In this document: positions 34,539-43,111 of the stretch, piece by piece
How positions within the stretch are numbered: the stretch's first letter is position 1
Layout: the number at the start of each line of letters is the position of its first letter
NCBI RefSeq assembly: GCF_016907235.1
Contig: NZ_JAFBBO010000001.1
Coordinates: forward strand, 2,852,001-2,916,000
Direction of reading: 5' to 3'
Length of the DNA stretch: 64,000 nucleotides
Source: Oerskovia jenensis
GTDB lineage: Bacteria; Actinomycetota; Actinomycetes; Actinomycetales; Cellulomonadaceae
Position numbers and translations under genes: made by a program
Notes under the pieces: model-generated
Told to the model about the DNA's origin: nothing
The model's input: the letters and a program-made list of their open reading frames with translations, nothing else
Database searches by the model: none

Positions 34539-35482
34539 GCGGGGATCCTCGTTCCGGTGGTCGTCCGGGTGACGGTCGCGGTCGCCGTCTCGGCCGAGTA
34601 CAGGTGCTCGACGGCGTCGCGCGTCACCGCGTCCGGCGCACCGTTGAGGCGCTCGCGGCCCGCGACCATCCCGACGAGGCGGTCGGCGTGCTCGCGCGCG
34701 AGCTCGGGGTCGTGGAGGACGGCGACGACCGCGAGACCCTCGTCGTGCGCGAGGGTCGCGAGCAGCTCCATGACCTGGGTCGAGGCCGCGGGGTCGAGCG
34801 CCGACGTGGGCTCGTCGGCCAGCAGGATGCTCGCCCGCTGGCACAGGGCCCGGGCGACGGCCACGCGTTGCTGCTGACCGCCCGAGAGCTGGCCGACCCG
34901 GTCGAGCGCGCGGTCGGCGAGGCCGACGCGGTCGAGGCACAGCATGGCCTCGGCGCGCAGGTCGCGGGGGAAGAGCGACGCGACGAGGGACCGGCGCAGC
35001 GGCAGCCGCCCGAGCGCGCCGGCGCACACGTTGTCGAGCACCGTGCGTCGCCGCACGAGGTTGACCTGCTGGAAGATCATCGCGACCCGGCGCCTGGCCT
35101 CGTGCTGCTCCGCCGCCGAGGTCCGGTGGTGGGGGAGAACCTGCTCACCGTCGACCCACACCTCGCCCGACGTCACGGGCGCGAGCCCGATCACCGACTT
35201 GAGCGTCGTCGACTTGCCGCACCCGTTCGCGCCGAGGATCGCCACGAGCTCGCCCGCCGCGACGTCGAGGTCCATGCCGTCGACCGCGCTGCGCAGCACG
35301 TTCTCGCCCGCTTCGGAGCGGGTGTTGAACTGGACCCGCAGGTCCCGGAGGTGCAGGCCGGGCGAGCGGACGCCGTCGGGCAGGTGCAGGACGCCCTCGG
35401 CCGTGACGGGGCCGGCCGAGCCGCCCGGCCCGCCGGGCAGCCCCGGCGAGCCCGGCGCGAGCGCGCCGTGGTGTGAAGCCAT
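34535..35482 (-). CDS. phnC: Phosphonate ABC transporter, ATP-binding protein
   Basis: A 315-residue ATPase. Walker A GANGCGKSTT near residue 85, Q-loop FQQVNLVRRRTVLDNV near 135, signature LSGGQQQRVAVARAL near 197, Walker B ILLADEPTSALDP near 219 and switch His in VLHDPELA near 252. The Q-loop region VRRRTVLDNVCAGALGRLP is typical of PhnC. A 35-residue Gly/Pro-rich leader precedes the fold. ATG ending at 35482 follows AGGAG. Confidence 0.9.
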   Translation of the reverse strand: MASHHGALAPGSPGLPGGPGGSAGPVTAEGVLHLPDGVRSPGLHLRDLRVQFNTRSEAGENVLRSAVDGMDLDVAAGELVAILGANGCGKSTTLKSVIGLAPVTSGEVWVDGEQVLPHHRTSAAEQHEARRRVAMIFQQVNLVRRRTVLDNVCAGALGRLPLRRSLVASLFPRDLRAEAMLCLDRVGLADRALDRVGQLSGGQQQRVAVARALCQRASILLADEPTSALDPAASTQVMELLATLAHDEGLAVVAVLHDPELAREHADRLVGMVAGRERLNGAPDAVTRDAVEHLYSAETATATVTRTTTGTRIPA

Positions 35483-35581
35483 CTGGAACTACTCCTTGCT
35501 GGAACGGGACGCGAGCCCGCGGGGGAGAGAGGGCGGTCGACCGGGAGCGTGGTCGACCGGACGGGACGAGCGGGGTGGCCG

Positions 35582-35600
35582 CCGGGTCTGGTCGACCCGG
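35582..35600 (-). promoter_or_regulatory. Intercistronic hairpin between phnD and phnC
   Basis: CCGGGTC-TGGTC-GACCCGG, with two further GGTCGACC palindromes at 35535 and 35551 in the same 145-bp gap. A stem after a binding-protein gene often limits expression of the ABC genes behind it; that role is inferred here. Confidence 0.4.
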
Positions 35601-35627
35601 CGACGACCCCGCGCACGTCCGTGGGGG

Positions 35628-36563
35628 TCAGACGTCGTCGGACGTGAGCCCGAGCGTCGTGGCGAGGTCGAACAGCGGCTTGTACGTGTCGACGTCGACC
35701 TCGACGAGCGGACCCGCCGGGTCGACGTCGAGGAACGCGCCGATGGCCTCGACGTCGGCCGTGTCGAGCGTGAGGAGGGCCTCGCGCACGGCGTCCTTGA
35801 ACTCCTGGCTCTGCGAGCCGGCGACCGTGATGGGGTCGTTCGGGATGGGGTCGGACTCCCAGACCTGGCGGAACGTCGAGGAGTCGAACGTGCCCTCGCG
35901 CTCGGCGGTCGCGAGCGTCTGGGAGTTGATCTGCGCGGCGTCGACCTGGCCGTTGGTCAGGGCGAGCAGCGCCTCGGGGTGGCCGCCCGCGTAGGTGATC
36001 TCGACGTCGGACTCGGTGAGACCCGCGTCGAGGATCGCGAAGCGAGGCAGGGCGTCGCCCGACGTCGAGCCGGTCGAGCCGAGCGCGAGCGAGTGACCCG
36101 GCAGGTCCTCGATGCTCTGGATCGGGGAGTCGACCGGCACCCAGATGCCCGCGGTGTAGCTCGAGAGCGAGCCGTCGGCGAGGCCGAACGAGGCGAGGGG
36201 CTCGGCGTCGGCGCGCTCGCTCGCGAACACGAAGCCGAGCGGGCCGAACTGGGCGAGCTCGAGCTTGCCGTTCTCCATGGCGAGGACCTCGGCCGAGTAG
36301 TCCTCGACGATCGTGAGCTCGACGGGGCAGTCGAGCTTCTCGGACAGCGCGTCGGCGAGGTGCTGGTAGGCGGGCTCGAGCTTGGCGGGGTCCTCGTAGG
36401 GCTCGATGCCGAAGCGGATCGCGCCGTTCGGGCACGTCGTGGACTCGGCACCGTCGGTGCTGGTCCCCGCGTCGGCGGTGCCGGTCGAGCAGGCGCTGAG
36501 CGTGCCGAGGAGCAGTGCGGCGGCGAGGACGGAGGTGGCCTGGCCGGTGCGGCTGCGGTGCAT
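35628..36563 (-). CDS. phnD: Phosphonate ABC transporter, substrate-binding lipoprotein
   Basis: A 311-residue lipoprotein (signal helix, lipobox LLGTLSAC near residue 24). The mature part is a PhnD-type periplasmic-binding fold: IRFGIEPYEDPAKLEPAYQHLADALSEKLDCPVEL near 50, ELAQFGPLGFVFASE near 100, GHSLALGSTGSTSGDALPRFAIL near 157 and LTNGQVDAAQINSQTL near 205. It captures phosphonates or related phosphorus compounds outside the membrane for PhnEC. GAGAAGAC precedes the ATG ending at 36563. Confidence 0.9.
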   Translation of the reverse strand: MHRSRTGQATSVLAAALLLGTLSACSTGTADAGTSTDGAESTTCPNGAIRFGIEPYEDPAKLEPAYQHLADALSEKLDCPVELTIVEDYSAEVLAMENGKLELAQFGPLGFVFASERADAEPLASFGLADGSLSSYTAGIWVPVDSPIQSIEDLPGHSLALGSTGSTSGDALPRFAILDAGLTESDVEITYAGGHPEALLALTNGQVDAAQINSQTLATAEREGTFDSSTFRQVWESDPIPNDPITVAGSQSQEFKDAVREALLTLDTADVEAIGAFLDVDPAGPLVEVDVDTYKPLFDLATTLGLTSDDV

Positions 36564-36605
36564 GTCTTCTCCTGGGGTGGGGGTTTCGCGAGAGAGGCTG
36601 GTCTG

Positions 36606-37922
36606 TCAGAGGAAGCTGTCGAGCACGCGCGGGGCGAGCCCGAGCGCGGTGGTCATGCCGATGCCGGACGTGACCGACACGGCGCGCACGCCCGGCATGG
36701 GCGTGACGTCGAGGAACGGCGCGGGCGCGGAGGCGTAGACGCCCTGCCAGCGCTCGCGGACCGTGAGGGGGCCCGCGCCGAAGAGCCGCGCGGCCTCGGT
36801 GAGCAGGAGCTCGTCGAGGGACTCGGGGTGGAACGGCCCGGGCGTCGTCGCGTAGGCGTGCGTGTCGCCGAGCGTGAGCGTCCCGTCGGGGCGCTGGGTG
36901 ACCATGAGGTTCACCGCGGCGTCGATCAGGGCGGGGTGCTGGGCCGTGAGGCGCTCGCGGACGGCGGCGGTCGCAGGGGAGTGACGGAAGCCGTCGTAGC
37001 GGAGCAGCGAGGTGCCCGTGAAGATCGCGGGGTCGATCTCGCGGGGACCGCCGGCTGCGCCCCCGGGAGCGTCGACGCGCAGCATCTGGAGCGTGCAGCG
37101 CTGGAGGCCCGCGGCGGCGGCGGTGTCGGGGAAGAACCGGTCCACGTCGTGCCCGACGGCGAGGATCACCTTGGTCGCCACGACGTCGCCCCGGGAGGTG
37201 CGTACGAGGGTCACGCCGCTGCCGGCCTCGAAGCCCTGGACCGTGGTGGACCAGGCGAGGTGCGCGCCGCGCTGCTCGGCGTACCAGCGGGCGATCGCGG
37301 GGACGGCCTCCCGGGGGTCGACCCGGATGTCCTGGGACAGGAACGCGCCGCCGACGACCTCGGCGGGGTCGCCCGGGACGCGGTCGAGGACCTGGTCGCG
37401 GTCGAGCAGCCGGACGTGGCCGTCGCGGCCGTGGGCGAAGTCCTCGAGGACCTGCCGCTCGTCGTCGGCGCGGGCCACGACGACGGTCCCGGACTCGCGC
37501 AGCCAGAAGTCGGCCTCCTTGGCGAGCTGGATCCAGCGTTCGCGGGCCGTGAAGGCGTAGGTGAGGGCCGTGCCGTCCTGCGCGGTGAAGCACCCGTGCC
37601 CGAAGTTGCGCACCGAGGCGCCGACCGCGCGGTCGTCACGCTCGACCACGAGGACGGACAGGCCCCGCCCGACGGCCTCGACGGCGTGCGCGAGGCCGAC
37701 GATGCCGGCGCCGACGACGACGAGGTCGACGCGGGCGGGGAGGTCGTTCCCGGTGGACGGACTGCGCGTGCCGGGGTGGCTCGTCGGCCGCGTGGACGAC
37801 GCGACGGACGGGCTGCCCCCGGCGCGGGGGGCGGCGCTGGGGCCTGCGGGACGAGGGCCGGCGGTACGGGGGCCGGCGGTGCCGGTCGAGGTGGCCCGGG
37901 ACGGCGATGGTGTGCTGCTCAC
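36606..37922 (-). CDS. FAD-dependent oxidoreductase of phosphonate catabolism (TIGR03364-like)
   Basis: A 438-residue DAO-family flavoenzyme. The FAD motif VDLVVVGAGIVGLAHAVEAVGRG starts near residue 64, followed by VLVVERDDRAVGASVRNFGHGC. Near the C-terminus are YASAPAPFLDVTPMPG and VTSGIGMTTALGLAPRVLDSFL. The ASVRNFGH pattern and the neighbours (PhnCDE, GntR, phosphonatase-like HAD) fit the oxidoreductases recurrently found with phosphonate genes. Such enzymes may oxidise aminoethylphosphonate-type amines to phosphonoacetaldehyde; this substrate is inference. The first 60 residues are low-complexity Pro/Ser/Thr. The GTG at 37922 is the only plausible start found; no ribosome site is obvious. 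Confidence 0.78.
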   Translation of the reverse strand: MSSTPSPSRATSTGTAGPRTAGPRPAGPSAAPRAGGSPSVASSTRPTSHPGTRSPSTGNDLPARVDLVVVGAGIVGLAHAVEAVGRGLSVLVVERDDRAVGASVRNFGHGCFTAQDGTALTYAFTARERWIQLAKEADFWLRESGTVVVARADDERQVLEDFAHGRDGHVRLLDRDQVLDRVPGDPAEVVGGAFLSQDIRVDPREAVPAIARWYAEQRGAHLAWSTTVQGFEAGSGVTLVRTSRGDVVATKVILAVGHDVDRFFPDTAAAAGLQRCTLQMLRVDAPGGAAGGPREIDPAIFTGTSLLRYDGFRHSPATAAVRERLTAQHPALIDAAVNLMVTQRPDGTLTLGDTHAYATTPGPFHPESLDELLLTEAARLFGAGPLTVRERWQGVYASAPAPFLDVTPMPGVRAVSVTSGIGMTTALGLAPRVLDSFL

Positions 37923-37970
37923 GACACGGACACTGCCGTGCCGTTCGAGTCGTGATCAAGCGATTCCGAG

Positions 37971-37986
37971 ACTTGTTCAGACAAGT
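37971..37986. promoter_or_regulatory. Candidate GntR (HutC-type) operator
   Basis: ACTTGT-TCAG-ACAAGT, perfect 6-bp arms, in the divergent gap between the FAD oxidoreductase and gntR genes. It resembles HutC/PhnF-type sites. Confidence 0.5.
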
Positions 37987-38017
37987 TTCCAGAGTGTTCA
38001 TCTGCGGTTGGCGCGAT
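37985..38017 (+). promoter_or_regulatory. Possible PHO box (PhoP site)
   Basis: Three successive 11-bp units each beginning GTT; the middle one, GTTCATCTGCG (37996-38006), fits the actinobacterial PHO-box unit G(G/T)TCAYYYR(G/C)G fully, the outer two only weakly. Phosphate control of a phosphonate locus would be logical. Confidence 0.35.
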
Positions 38018-38088
38018 GTGTGCAGGGTTCATACGACCGTCACCCGTTGCGCGGTCGACCCCTCAACGAGCGCCTGTATGGTCAAGTC

Positions 38089-39057
38089 ATGGCACCGTCC
38101 TCGTCGTCCCCGCACGCCGCCCCGCAGCCCGGGGCGGGCGTCCCGTCCCGTCCGCCGCACGCGGCCCGGTCGGCCCCCGCTGCCCCCGCCGCCCACCCGC
38201 CTCACGGCCCGCTGCACCAGCACGTGCTGGGTGAGCTGCGCCGTCGGATCGTGTCCGGCACCTACGCGATCGGAGACTCCCTGCCGTCCGAGTCCGCGCT
38301 GTGCGCCGAGTTCTCGATCTCGCGCGGCACGGTCCGCCAGGCGCTCGGGACCCTGCGCAGCGAGGGGCTCATCGGCGGGGGGCAGGGGCGCCCGCCGGTC
38401 GTGCGCTCGCGCGCGGTCCCGCAGCCCTTCGAGACGTTCCTGTCGTTCAGCCGGTGGGCCGCCGGGGTGGGTCGCGTGCCCGGTCAGCGGACCGTCGAGG
38501 TCGCGCGCCGCGGCGTGCACGGCGTCGCGGCCGACGCACTGGGGCTCGAGGAGGGCACGCCCGTGGTCGAGGTCCTGCGCCTGCGGCTGCTCGACGGCGT
38601 CCCCGCGATGGTCGAGCGCGACACGTTCATCGAGCCCGTGGGGCGCCTCATCTTCGAGTTCGACCCGGACACGGGGTCGATCTACGACCACCTCATCTCG
38701 CGCGGCGCGGACCTGCACGCCGCCCGCCACGTGATCGACGCGGTCGCGGCCGACGAGACCGACGCCGACCTGCTCGAGGTCGCCGTGGGCGCCCCTCTGC
38801 TGCGCGAGCGCCGCACCACGCGCAACGCCGCGGGCGTCCCGGTCGAGTACGCCGACGACCGCTACCTGCCCGAGCTCGCGGCCTTCACGATCGACAACAC
38901 CCAGGACACGTCGCTCTCGATGGTCCGCTTCCCGACGGCGTCGGCCGCAGCGGCGTCGCTCGTGTCGCCCCCGGCCGGTGGGGCAGACACGGCTCCCTCC
39001 GCCGACAACACTGCCGGCACCGCCGACACCGACCCGAACCAGGAGCCCTCCGCATGA
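38089..39057 (+). CDS. GntR-family (HutC subfamily) regulator of the phosphonate locus
   Basis: A 322-residue regulator. After a 40-residue Pro/Ala-rich N-terminus comes the winged helix (HQHVLGELRRRIVSGTYAIGDSLPSESALCAEFSISRGTVRQAL, residues about 43-85). The C-terminal UTRA ligand domain runs from about 110 to 270 (ALGLEEGTPVVEVLRLRLLDGVPAMVERDTF). A low-complexity Ala/Thr/Asp tail ends the protein. TATGGT six bases before the ATG suggests a leaderless transcript. Divergent from the FAD oxidoreductase and overlapping the HAD gene, it probably controls both transcripts. Confidence 0.85.
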   Translation: MAPSSSSPHAAPQPGAGVPSRPPHAARSAPAAPAAHPPHGPLHQHVLGELRRRIVSGTYAIGDSLPSESALCAEFSISRGTVRQALGTLRSEGLIGGGQGRPPVVRSRAVPQPFETFLSFSRWAAGVGRVPGQRTVEVARRGVHGVAADALGLEEGTPVVEVLRLRLLDGVPAMVERDTFIEPVGRLIFEFDPDTGSIYDHLISRGADLHAARHVIDAVAADETDADLLEVAVGAPLLRERRTTRNAAGVPVEYADDRYLPELAAFTIDNTQDTSLSMVRFPTASAAAASLVSPPAGGADTAPSADNTAGTADTDPNQEPSA

Positions 39058-39884
39058 CCAGCACGACCAGCACGGCCAGCACGTCCACGACCACCGCCCG
39101 CCCGCCCCTCGCGATCGAGCTCGTCGCGCTCGACATCGCGGGCACGACCGTCGAGGAGGGCGGCGCGGTCTACGACGCGCTGCACACGGCGGTCCTCGAG
39201 CACGGGAGCGGTGCGACGTCGTCGGACATCCAGCACTGGATGGGGGCCGAGAAGCGCGCGGCGATCACCGCCCTGCTCGCGATCGGCGTGTCAGAACCAG
39301 CGAGTGCCCTGGCCCACGCTGGTTCTGACAGGAGATCCGGTGCGCCCGGCGCACCCGGGCCCGGCGAGGCGACGGTCGACGCCGCGTTCGCGCGCTTCAC
39401 CGCGCTCCTCCGCGAGGCGTACCTCCTGAACCCCCCGACCCCGATCCCGGGCGCGCCCGAGGCCTTCGCGGCCCTGCGCGCCGCGGGCGTCAAGGTCGCG
39501 CTGACCACGGGCTTCACGCGCGAGGTGACCCGGGGGATCCTCGACGTGCTCGGCTGGACCGTCGCGTCCGGCCCCGAGCAGTGGCTCTCGCCCGAGGTCA
39601 CGCTCGACGCCGTGACGTGTGCCGACGAGGTGCCGCTGGGGCGCCCGGCGCCCTACATGGTCCACCGGGACATGGAGCGCACGGGCGTGCTCGACGTCGC
39701 GCGCGTCCTCGTCGCGGGCGACACCGTGCTCGACCTGCGGTCGGGGGTCAACGCGCGCGCCGGGGCGGTCGTCGGGGTGCTCACGGGCAAGCTGGGCGCG
39801 AGGGACCTGGGCCGCGAGCGCCACGACTTCCTGCTCGACTCGGTAGCGGACCTGCCGGAGCTCGTGGCGAGCCTCAACGCCTGA
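39054..39884 (+). CDS. Phosphonatase-like HAD hydrolase
   Basis: A 276-residue HAD-superfamily enzyme. Motif I is ALDIAGTTVEEGG (nucleophile Asp27), with the Ala-Gly-Thr seen in phosphonatases. Motif II is LTTGFTR near 151, then EVPLGRPAPYMVHRDME near 195 and motif IV VLVAGDTVLDLRSGVNA near 220. It probably cleaves the C-P bond of phosphonoacetaldehyde or a similar compound after the FAD enzyme acts. A PAL-A palindrome is read in frame at residues about 79-93, within the cap domain, followed by a Gly/Pro spacer. The first 18 residues are almost all Ser/Thr. ATG overlaps the gntR stop. Confidence 0.8.
   Translation: MTSTTSTASTSTTTARPPLAIELVALDIAGTTVEEGGAVYDALHTAVLEHGSGATSSDIQHWMGAEKRAAITALLAIGVSEPASALAHAGSDRRSGAPGAPGPGEATVDAAFARFTALLREAYLLNPPTPIPGAPEAFAALRAAGVKVALTTGFTREVTRGILDVLGWTVASGPEQWLSPEVTLDAVTCADEVPLGRPAPYMVHRDMERTGVLDVARVLVAGDTVLDLRSGVNARAGAVVGVLTGKLGARDLGRERHDFLLDSVADLPELVASLNA
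39289..39330. repeat. PAL-A palindrome, copy 3 (inside the HAD gene)
   Basis: 42 bp, 18 of 21 positions pair; read in frame as VSEPASALAHAGSDR. It differs from copy 1 at only one core base (CCCTGG for CCATGG at the centre). Confidence 0.9.
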
Positions 39885-39903
39885 CCCCCACCCGGAACCC
39901 TCC

Positions 39904-39968
39904 GGTGCCGAGAACGAGGTCTCGGTCGTCATCGGCGTCAGGACGACCACAACCCCGTGCTCGGCACC
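39904..39968. repeat. PAL-B palindrome, copy 3 (convergent gene ends)
   Basis: 65 bp, 22 of 27 arm positions pair; arms GGTGCCGAGAACGAGG... / ...CGTGCTCGGCACC. Between the HAD gene and the lipoprotein gene, both ending here; likely a bidirectional terminator. Confidence 0.85.
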
Positions 39969-39993
39969 CCGGCCACACCCCGAGTGCGGCGGC

Positions 39994-40452
39994 TCAGTCC
40001 CGGGTGACGACCCAGCCGTCGCCCGTGCCGCGGGCTACGTGCAGGCTCGCGCCCGGGCTCAGGACCCGGTTGGTGAGCGCGAGGTCCTCGGAGCACAGGT
40101 CGGCCTGGGCGAGCCGCAGGTCCGCGACCTGCACGACCTCGTCGTCGTTGACGAACACGAGGTAGCCCGTGCCGACGTCGACCGTGCTCGGGAGCTCGCC
40201 CTGCACGGGGCCGTCGGTCCCGGCTGCCTCCGCGACGTCGGCCGGGTCGTCGCCGGGGCACACGATCACGGCCTTCTGCCAGTCGAAGTGGGTCGTGGAG
40301 ATGAGGTCGAGGTCGCCGTCCGCGCGTCCGGCAGCGTCGATCCCGGCGAGCACGGTGTCGTCGAGATCCTGTGCGGGCTCGGACCCGCACCCGGTCAGGA
40401 GCAGCCCGACGGCGGCGCTCACGGTCAGGACGAGGAAAGGGGCCTTGGGCAC
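39994..40452 (-). CDS. Putative lipoprotein
   Basis: A 152-residue protein with a hydrophobic signal and a lipobox GLLLTGC near residue 22. The mature part contains DWQKAVIVCPGDDPADVAEAAG and YLVFVNDDEVVQVADLRLAQADLCSED, with two cysteines that could pair outside the cell. Function unknown. GTG ending at 40452; CATACT about 7 nt upstream suggests a leaderless transcript. Confidence 0.7.
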   Translation of the reverse strand: MPKAPFLVLTVSAAVGLLLTGCGSEPAQDLDDTVLAGIDAAGRADGDLDLISTTHFDWQKAVIVCPGDDPADVAEAAGTDGPVQGELPSTVDVGTGYLVFVNDDEVVQVADLRLAQADLCSEDLALTNRVLSPGASLHVARGTGDGWVVTRD

Positions 40453-40494
40453 GGGTCCAGTATGCGCCGAACGAGCACGCGGCTGCCGAGCCTG

Positions 40495-40588
40495 CGGTGG
40501 TCAGGGGCCGAGCCTGCGGTGGTCGCGGGCCGAGCATGCGGTCGTCGTCGAGAATCGGGCCGGGAGCGACGCCCACCGCATGCTCGGC
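40495..40588. repeat. PAL-C palindrome, copy 2, with two extra left arms
   Basis: The 60-bp palindrome at 40529-40588 has the same 22-base arms as the copy in cobA. Two shorter arm copies (GCCGAGCCTGCGGTGGTC) precede it in direct orientation at 40495 and 40507. It lies in the gap between the lipoprotein and S9 peptidase genes, which are divergent. Confidence 0.88.
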
Positions 40589-40650
40589 ACCGAGAGGGCG
40601 CGGGCCGGGGGTGCGGCGCCGGGGGCCGGGCGTCGTGATAGGACGGTGCA

Positions 40651-42978
40651 GTGACCATCGACTCCGCAGACTCTGCCGCCACCGCGCCCGAGCCGTCCGG
40701 CCCCGCGGCCGCCGGGCCAACGCCGACCCCCTTCCACGACCTCGACCAGTACGTCGCGATCCCGCGCACGGGTGGGCTCGTGATGTCCCCCGACGGGCGT
40801 CGCCTGGTGACGAGCGTCTCGACGCTCGACGCCAAGCGCACGGCCTACGTCTCGGCGCTGTGGGAGGTCGACCCGACGGGTCAGGCGCCTGCCCGCCGCC
40901 TGACGCGCAGCACCAAGGGGGAGTCGGGTGCCGCGTTCACGGCCGAGGGGGACCTGCTCTTCACGTCCGCGCGCCCCGACAGCGACGCGTCGGCCTCGAC
41001 CGAGGGCGACCCGGTCTCGGCCCTGTGGCTCCTGCCCGCGACGGGCGGTGAGGCACGCATCGTCGCGTCGGCCCCCGCGGGCGTCTCGGCCCCGCTCGTC
41101 GCACGCAGCGCCCCCGTCCTGTCGCTCGCAGCCGACGTCCTGCCGAGCGCGCGCGACCTCGCGCACGACGCCGAGCTCCGCACGGCCCGCAAGGACAAGA
41201 AGGTCGCCGCGATCCTCCACACGGGCTACCCCGTGCGGTACTGGGACCACGACCTGGGCCCGTCCGAGCAGCACCGGTTCATCGCCGACCTGTCGCACCT
41301 GACCGACGAGCCGGCCCGCCCGCTCCCGGCGGCGCCGGCCAGCGAGACGGCGTCGGCCACGGGCGCCGCCGCGGCGCCCGTCGACCCCGACGCGACCGAC
41401 CCCGCCTCACCCGACCTCCCCGCGGGGCGCCTCGAGCTGCGGGACGTGACCTCCGCCGTCGGGCGTGGGCTGCGTGAGCACTCCGCGGACCTGTCCGCGG
41501 ACGGCACCACGCTCGTCACGACCTGGTCCGTCGCGGGACCGGGAGCCTCGGAGCGGTCGATCCTCGTCGCGATCGACACCGCGACCGGCGAGCGTCGCAC
41601 GCTCGTCGACGAGCCCGGCGCCGACGCGAACTCACCCGTGATCTCTCCCGACGGCGCGTGGGTCGTGTTCGTGCGCGACACGCTCACGACGCCGCAGGAC
41701 GCACCTGTGCAGAGCCTCGCGGTGGTCCCGCTGCGCGCGGGCGACGGGTCGGACGGCGACCCCGGCGACGGCGGCGCGAACCACGGTCTGCGCTCGCTCG
41801 CCGCGAGCTGGGACCGCTGGCCCACGTCGGTCGCGTGGCTGCCGGACGGCTCGGGCCTGCTCGTGACCGCCGACGACGACGGCCGCGGCCCGGTCTTCCA
41901 CGTCGCCTTCACGCCCGACGGGGCGGGCGACGACGGCACGGTGTCGCGCCTGACCTCGGACGACGCGACGTTCACCGACGTCCGCGTCGCGCCCGACGCC
42001 TCGGCCGCGTACGCCCAGCGCACGAGCTACCTCGAGCCCTCGCACCCCGTGCGGATCGAGCTCGCGGACTTCCTCGCGGCCCCTGCCGGTGAGCGCACGC
42101 CGCTCGCGGCGACCGCGCTGCGCGGCCCCGTCGAGAGCCCCGACCTGCCCGGCACGCTCACCGAGATCGAGACCGCGGCGTCGGACGACGTGCGCGTCCG
42201 CGGCTGGCTGGCCCTGCCGCACGGCGCGAGCGCGGAGAACCCCGCGCCGCTGCTGCTGTGGATCCACGGCGGGCCGCTCGGTTCGTGGAACGCGTGGAGC
42301 TGGCGCTGGAACCCGTGGATCCTCGTGGCCCAGGGCTACGCGGTGCTGCTGCCCGACCCCGCGCTGTCGACGGGCTACGGCCAGGACTTCGTGCAGCGCG
42401 GGTGGGGCTCGTGGGGCGCGGCCCCGTACACGGACCTGCTCGCGATCACCGACGCCGCGGAGGCCCTGCCGGAGATCGACGAGACCCGGACGGCCGCGAT
42501 GGGCGGCTCGTTCGGCGGGTACATGGCGAACTGGGTCGCGGGCCACACGGACCGGTTCAAGGCCATCGTGACGCACGCGAGCCTGTGGGCCCTGGACCAG
42601 TTCGGCCCCACGACCGACGCGTCCTACTACTGGCAGCGCGAGATGACGCCCGAGATGGCGGCCGAGCACTCCCCGCACCGCTACGTCGCGGACATCGTCA
42701 CGCCCATGCTCGTGATCCACGGCGACAAGGACTACCGCGTCCCGATCGGCGAGGGCCTGCGCCTCTGGTACGAGCTGCTCTCGGCGTCGGGCCTGCCCGC
42801 CGCGGCCGACGGCAGCACCGACCACCGCTTCCTGTACTTCCCCGACGAGAACCACTGGGTGCTCCAGCCGCAGCACTCGATCGTCTGGTACCAGGTCGTG
42901 CAGGCGTTCCTCGCGGAGCGTGTGCTGGGCGTCGCCCCGGGCGAGGGTGCGGCCCGGCTCCCGACGACGCTGGGCTGA
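40651..42978 (+). CDS. S9-family prolyl oligopeptidase
   Basis: A 775-residue peptidase. An N-terminal beta-propeller (residues about 30-520, with DGRRLVTSVST, SPDGAWVVFVRD, AWLPDGSGLLVTADD) is followed by an alpha/beta hydrolase domain. WIHGGPLGSWNAWSWRWNPW is near 535, the nucleophile motif GGSFGGYM places Ser620, HGDKDYRVP places Asp694 and DENHWV places His735. No signal peptide, so it is cytosolic and acts on oligopeptides. An Ala/Pro/Asp-rich insert lies near residues 228-255. TAGGAC about 7 nt before the GTG suggests a leaderless transcript. Confidence 0.9.
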   Translation: MTIDSADSAATAPEPSGPAAAGPTPTPFHDLDQYVAIPRTGGLVMSPDGRRLVTSVSTLDAKRTAYVSALWEVDPTGQAPARRLTRSTKGESGAAFTAEGDLLFTSARPDSDASASTEGDPVSALWLLPATGGEARIVASAPAGVSAPLVARSAPVLSLAADVLPSARDLAHDAELRTARKDKKVAAILHTGYPVRYWDHDLGPSEQHRFIADLSHLTDEPARPLPAAPASETASATGAAAAPVDPDATDPASPDLPAGRLELRDVTSAVGRGLREHSADLSADGTTLVTTWSVAGPGASERSILVAIDTATGERRTLVDEPGADANSPVISPDGAWVVFVRDTLTTPQDAPVQSLAVVPLRAGDGSDGDPGDGGANHGLRSLAASWDRWPTSVAWLPDGSGLLVTADDDGRGPVFHVAFTPDGAGDDGTVSRLTSDDATFTDVRVAPDASAAYAQRTSYLEPSHPVRIELADFLAAPAGERTPLAATALRGPVESPDLPGTLTEIETAASDDVRVRGWLALPHGASAENPAPLLLWIHGGPLGSWNAWSWRWNPWILVAQGYAVLLPDPALSTGYGQDFVQRGWGSWGAAPYTDLLAITDAAEALPEIDETRTAAMGGSFGGYMANWVAGHTDRFKAIVTHASLWALDQFGPTTDASYYWQREMTPEMAAEHSPHRYVADIVTPMLVIHGDKDYRVPIGEGLRLWYELLSASGLPAAADGSTDHRFLYFPDENHWVLQPQHSIVWYQVVQAFLAERVLGVAPGEGAARLPTTLG

Positions 42979-42986
42979 CCGTCGTG

Positions 42987-43031
42987 CGCGAGGTGGGACG
43001 GGCGTCGTCGTGCGCCGTGTCCCGCCTCGCG
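42987..43031 (+). terminator. Hairpin after the S9 peptidase gene
   Basis: Arms CGCGAGGTGGGAC / GTCCCGCCTCGCG, 12 of 13 positions pair, starting 9 bases after the stop. The loop is 19 bases. A terminator by position. Confidence 0.5.
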
Positions 43032-43111
43032 TAGCGGGTCCGGGTGCGTGAGGTGCGACGCCCGACGGCGGAGCGTGCCTCCGCGGGTCCGCGTGCCGGG
43101 GAGACTCCCGC

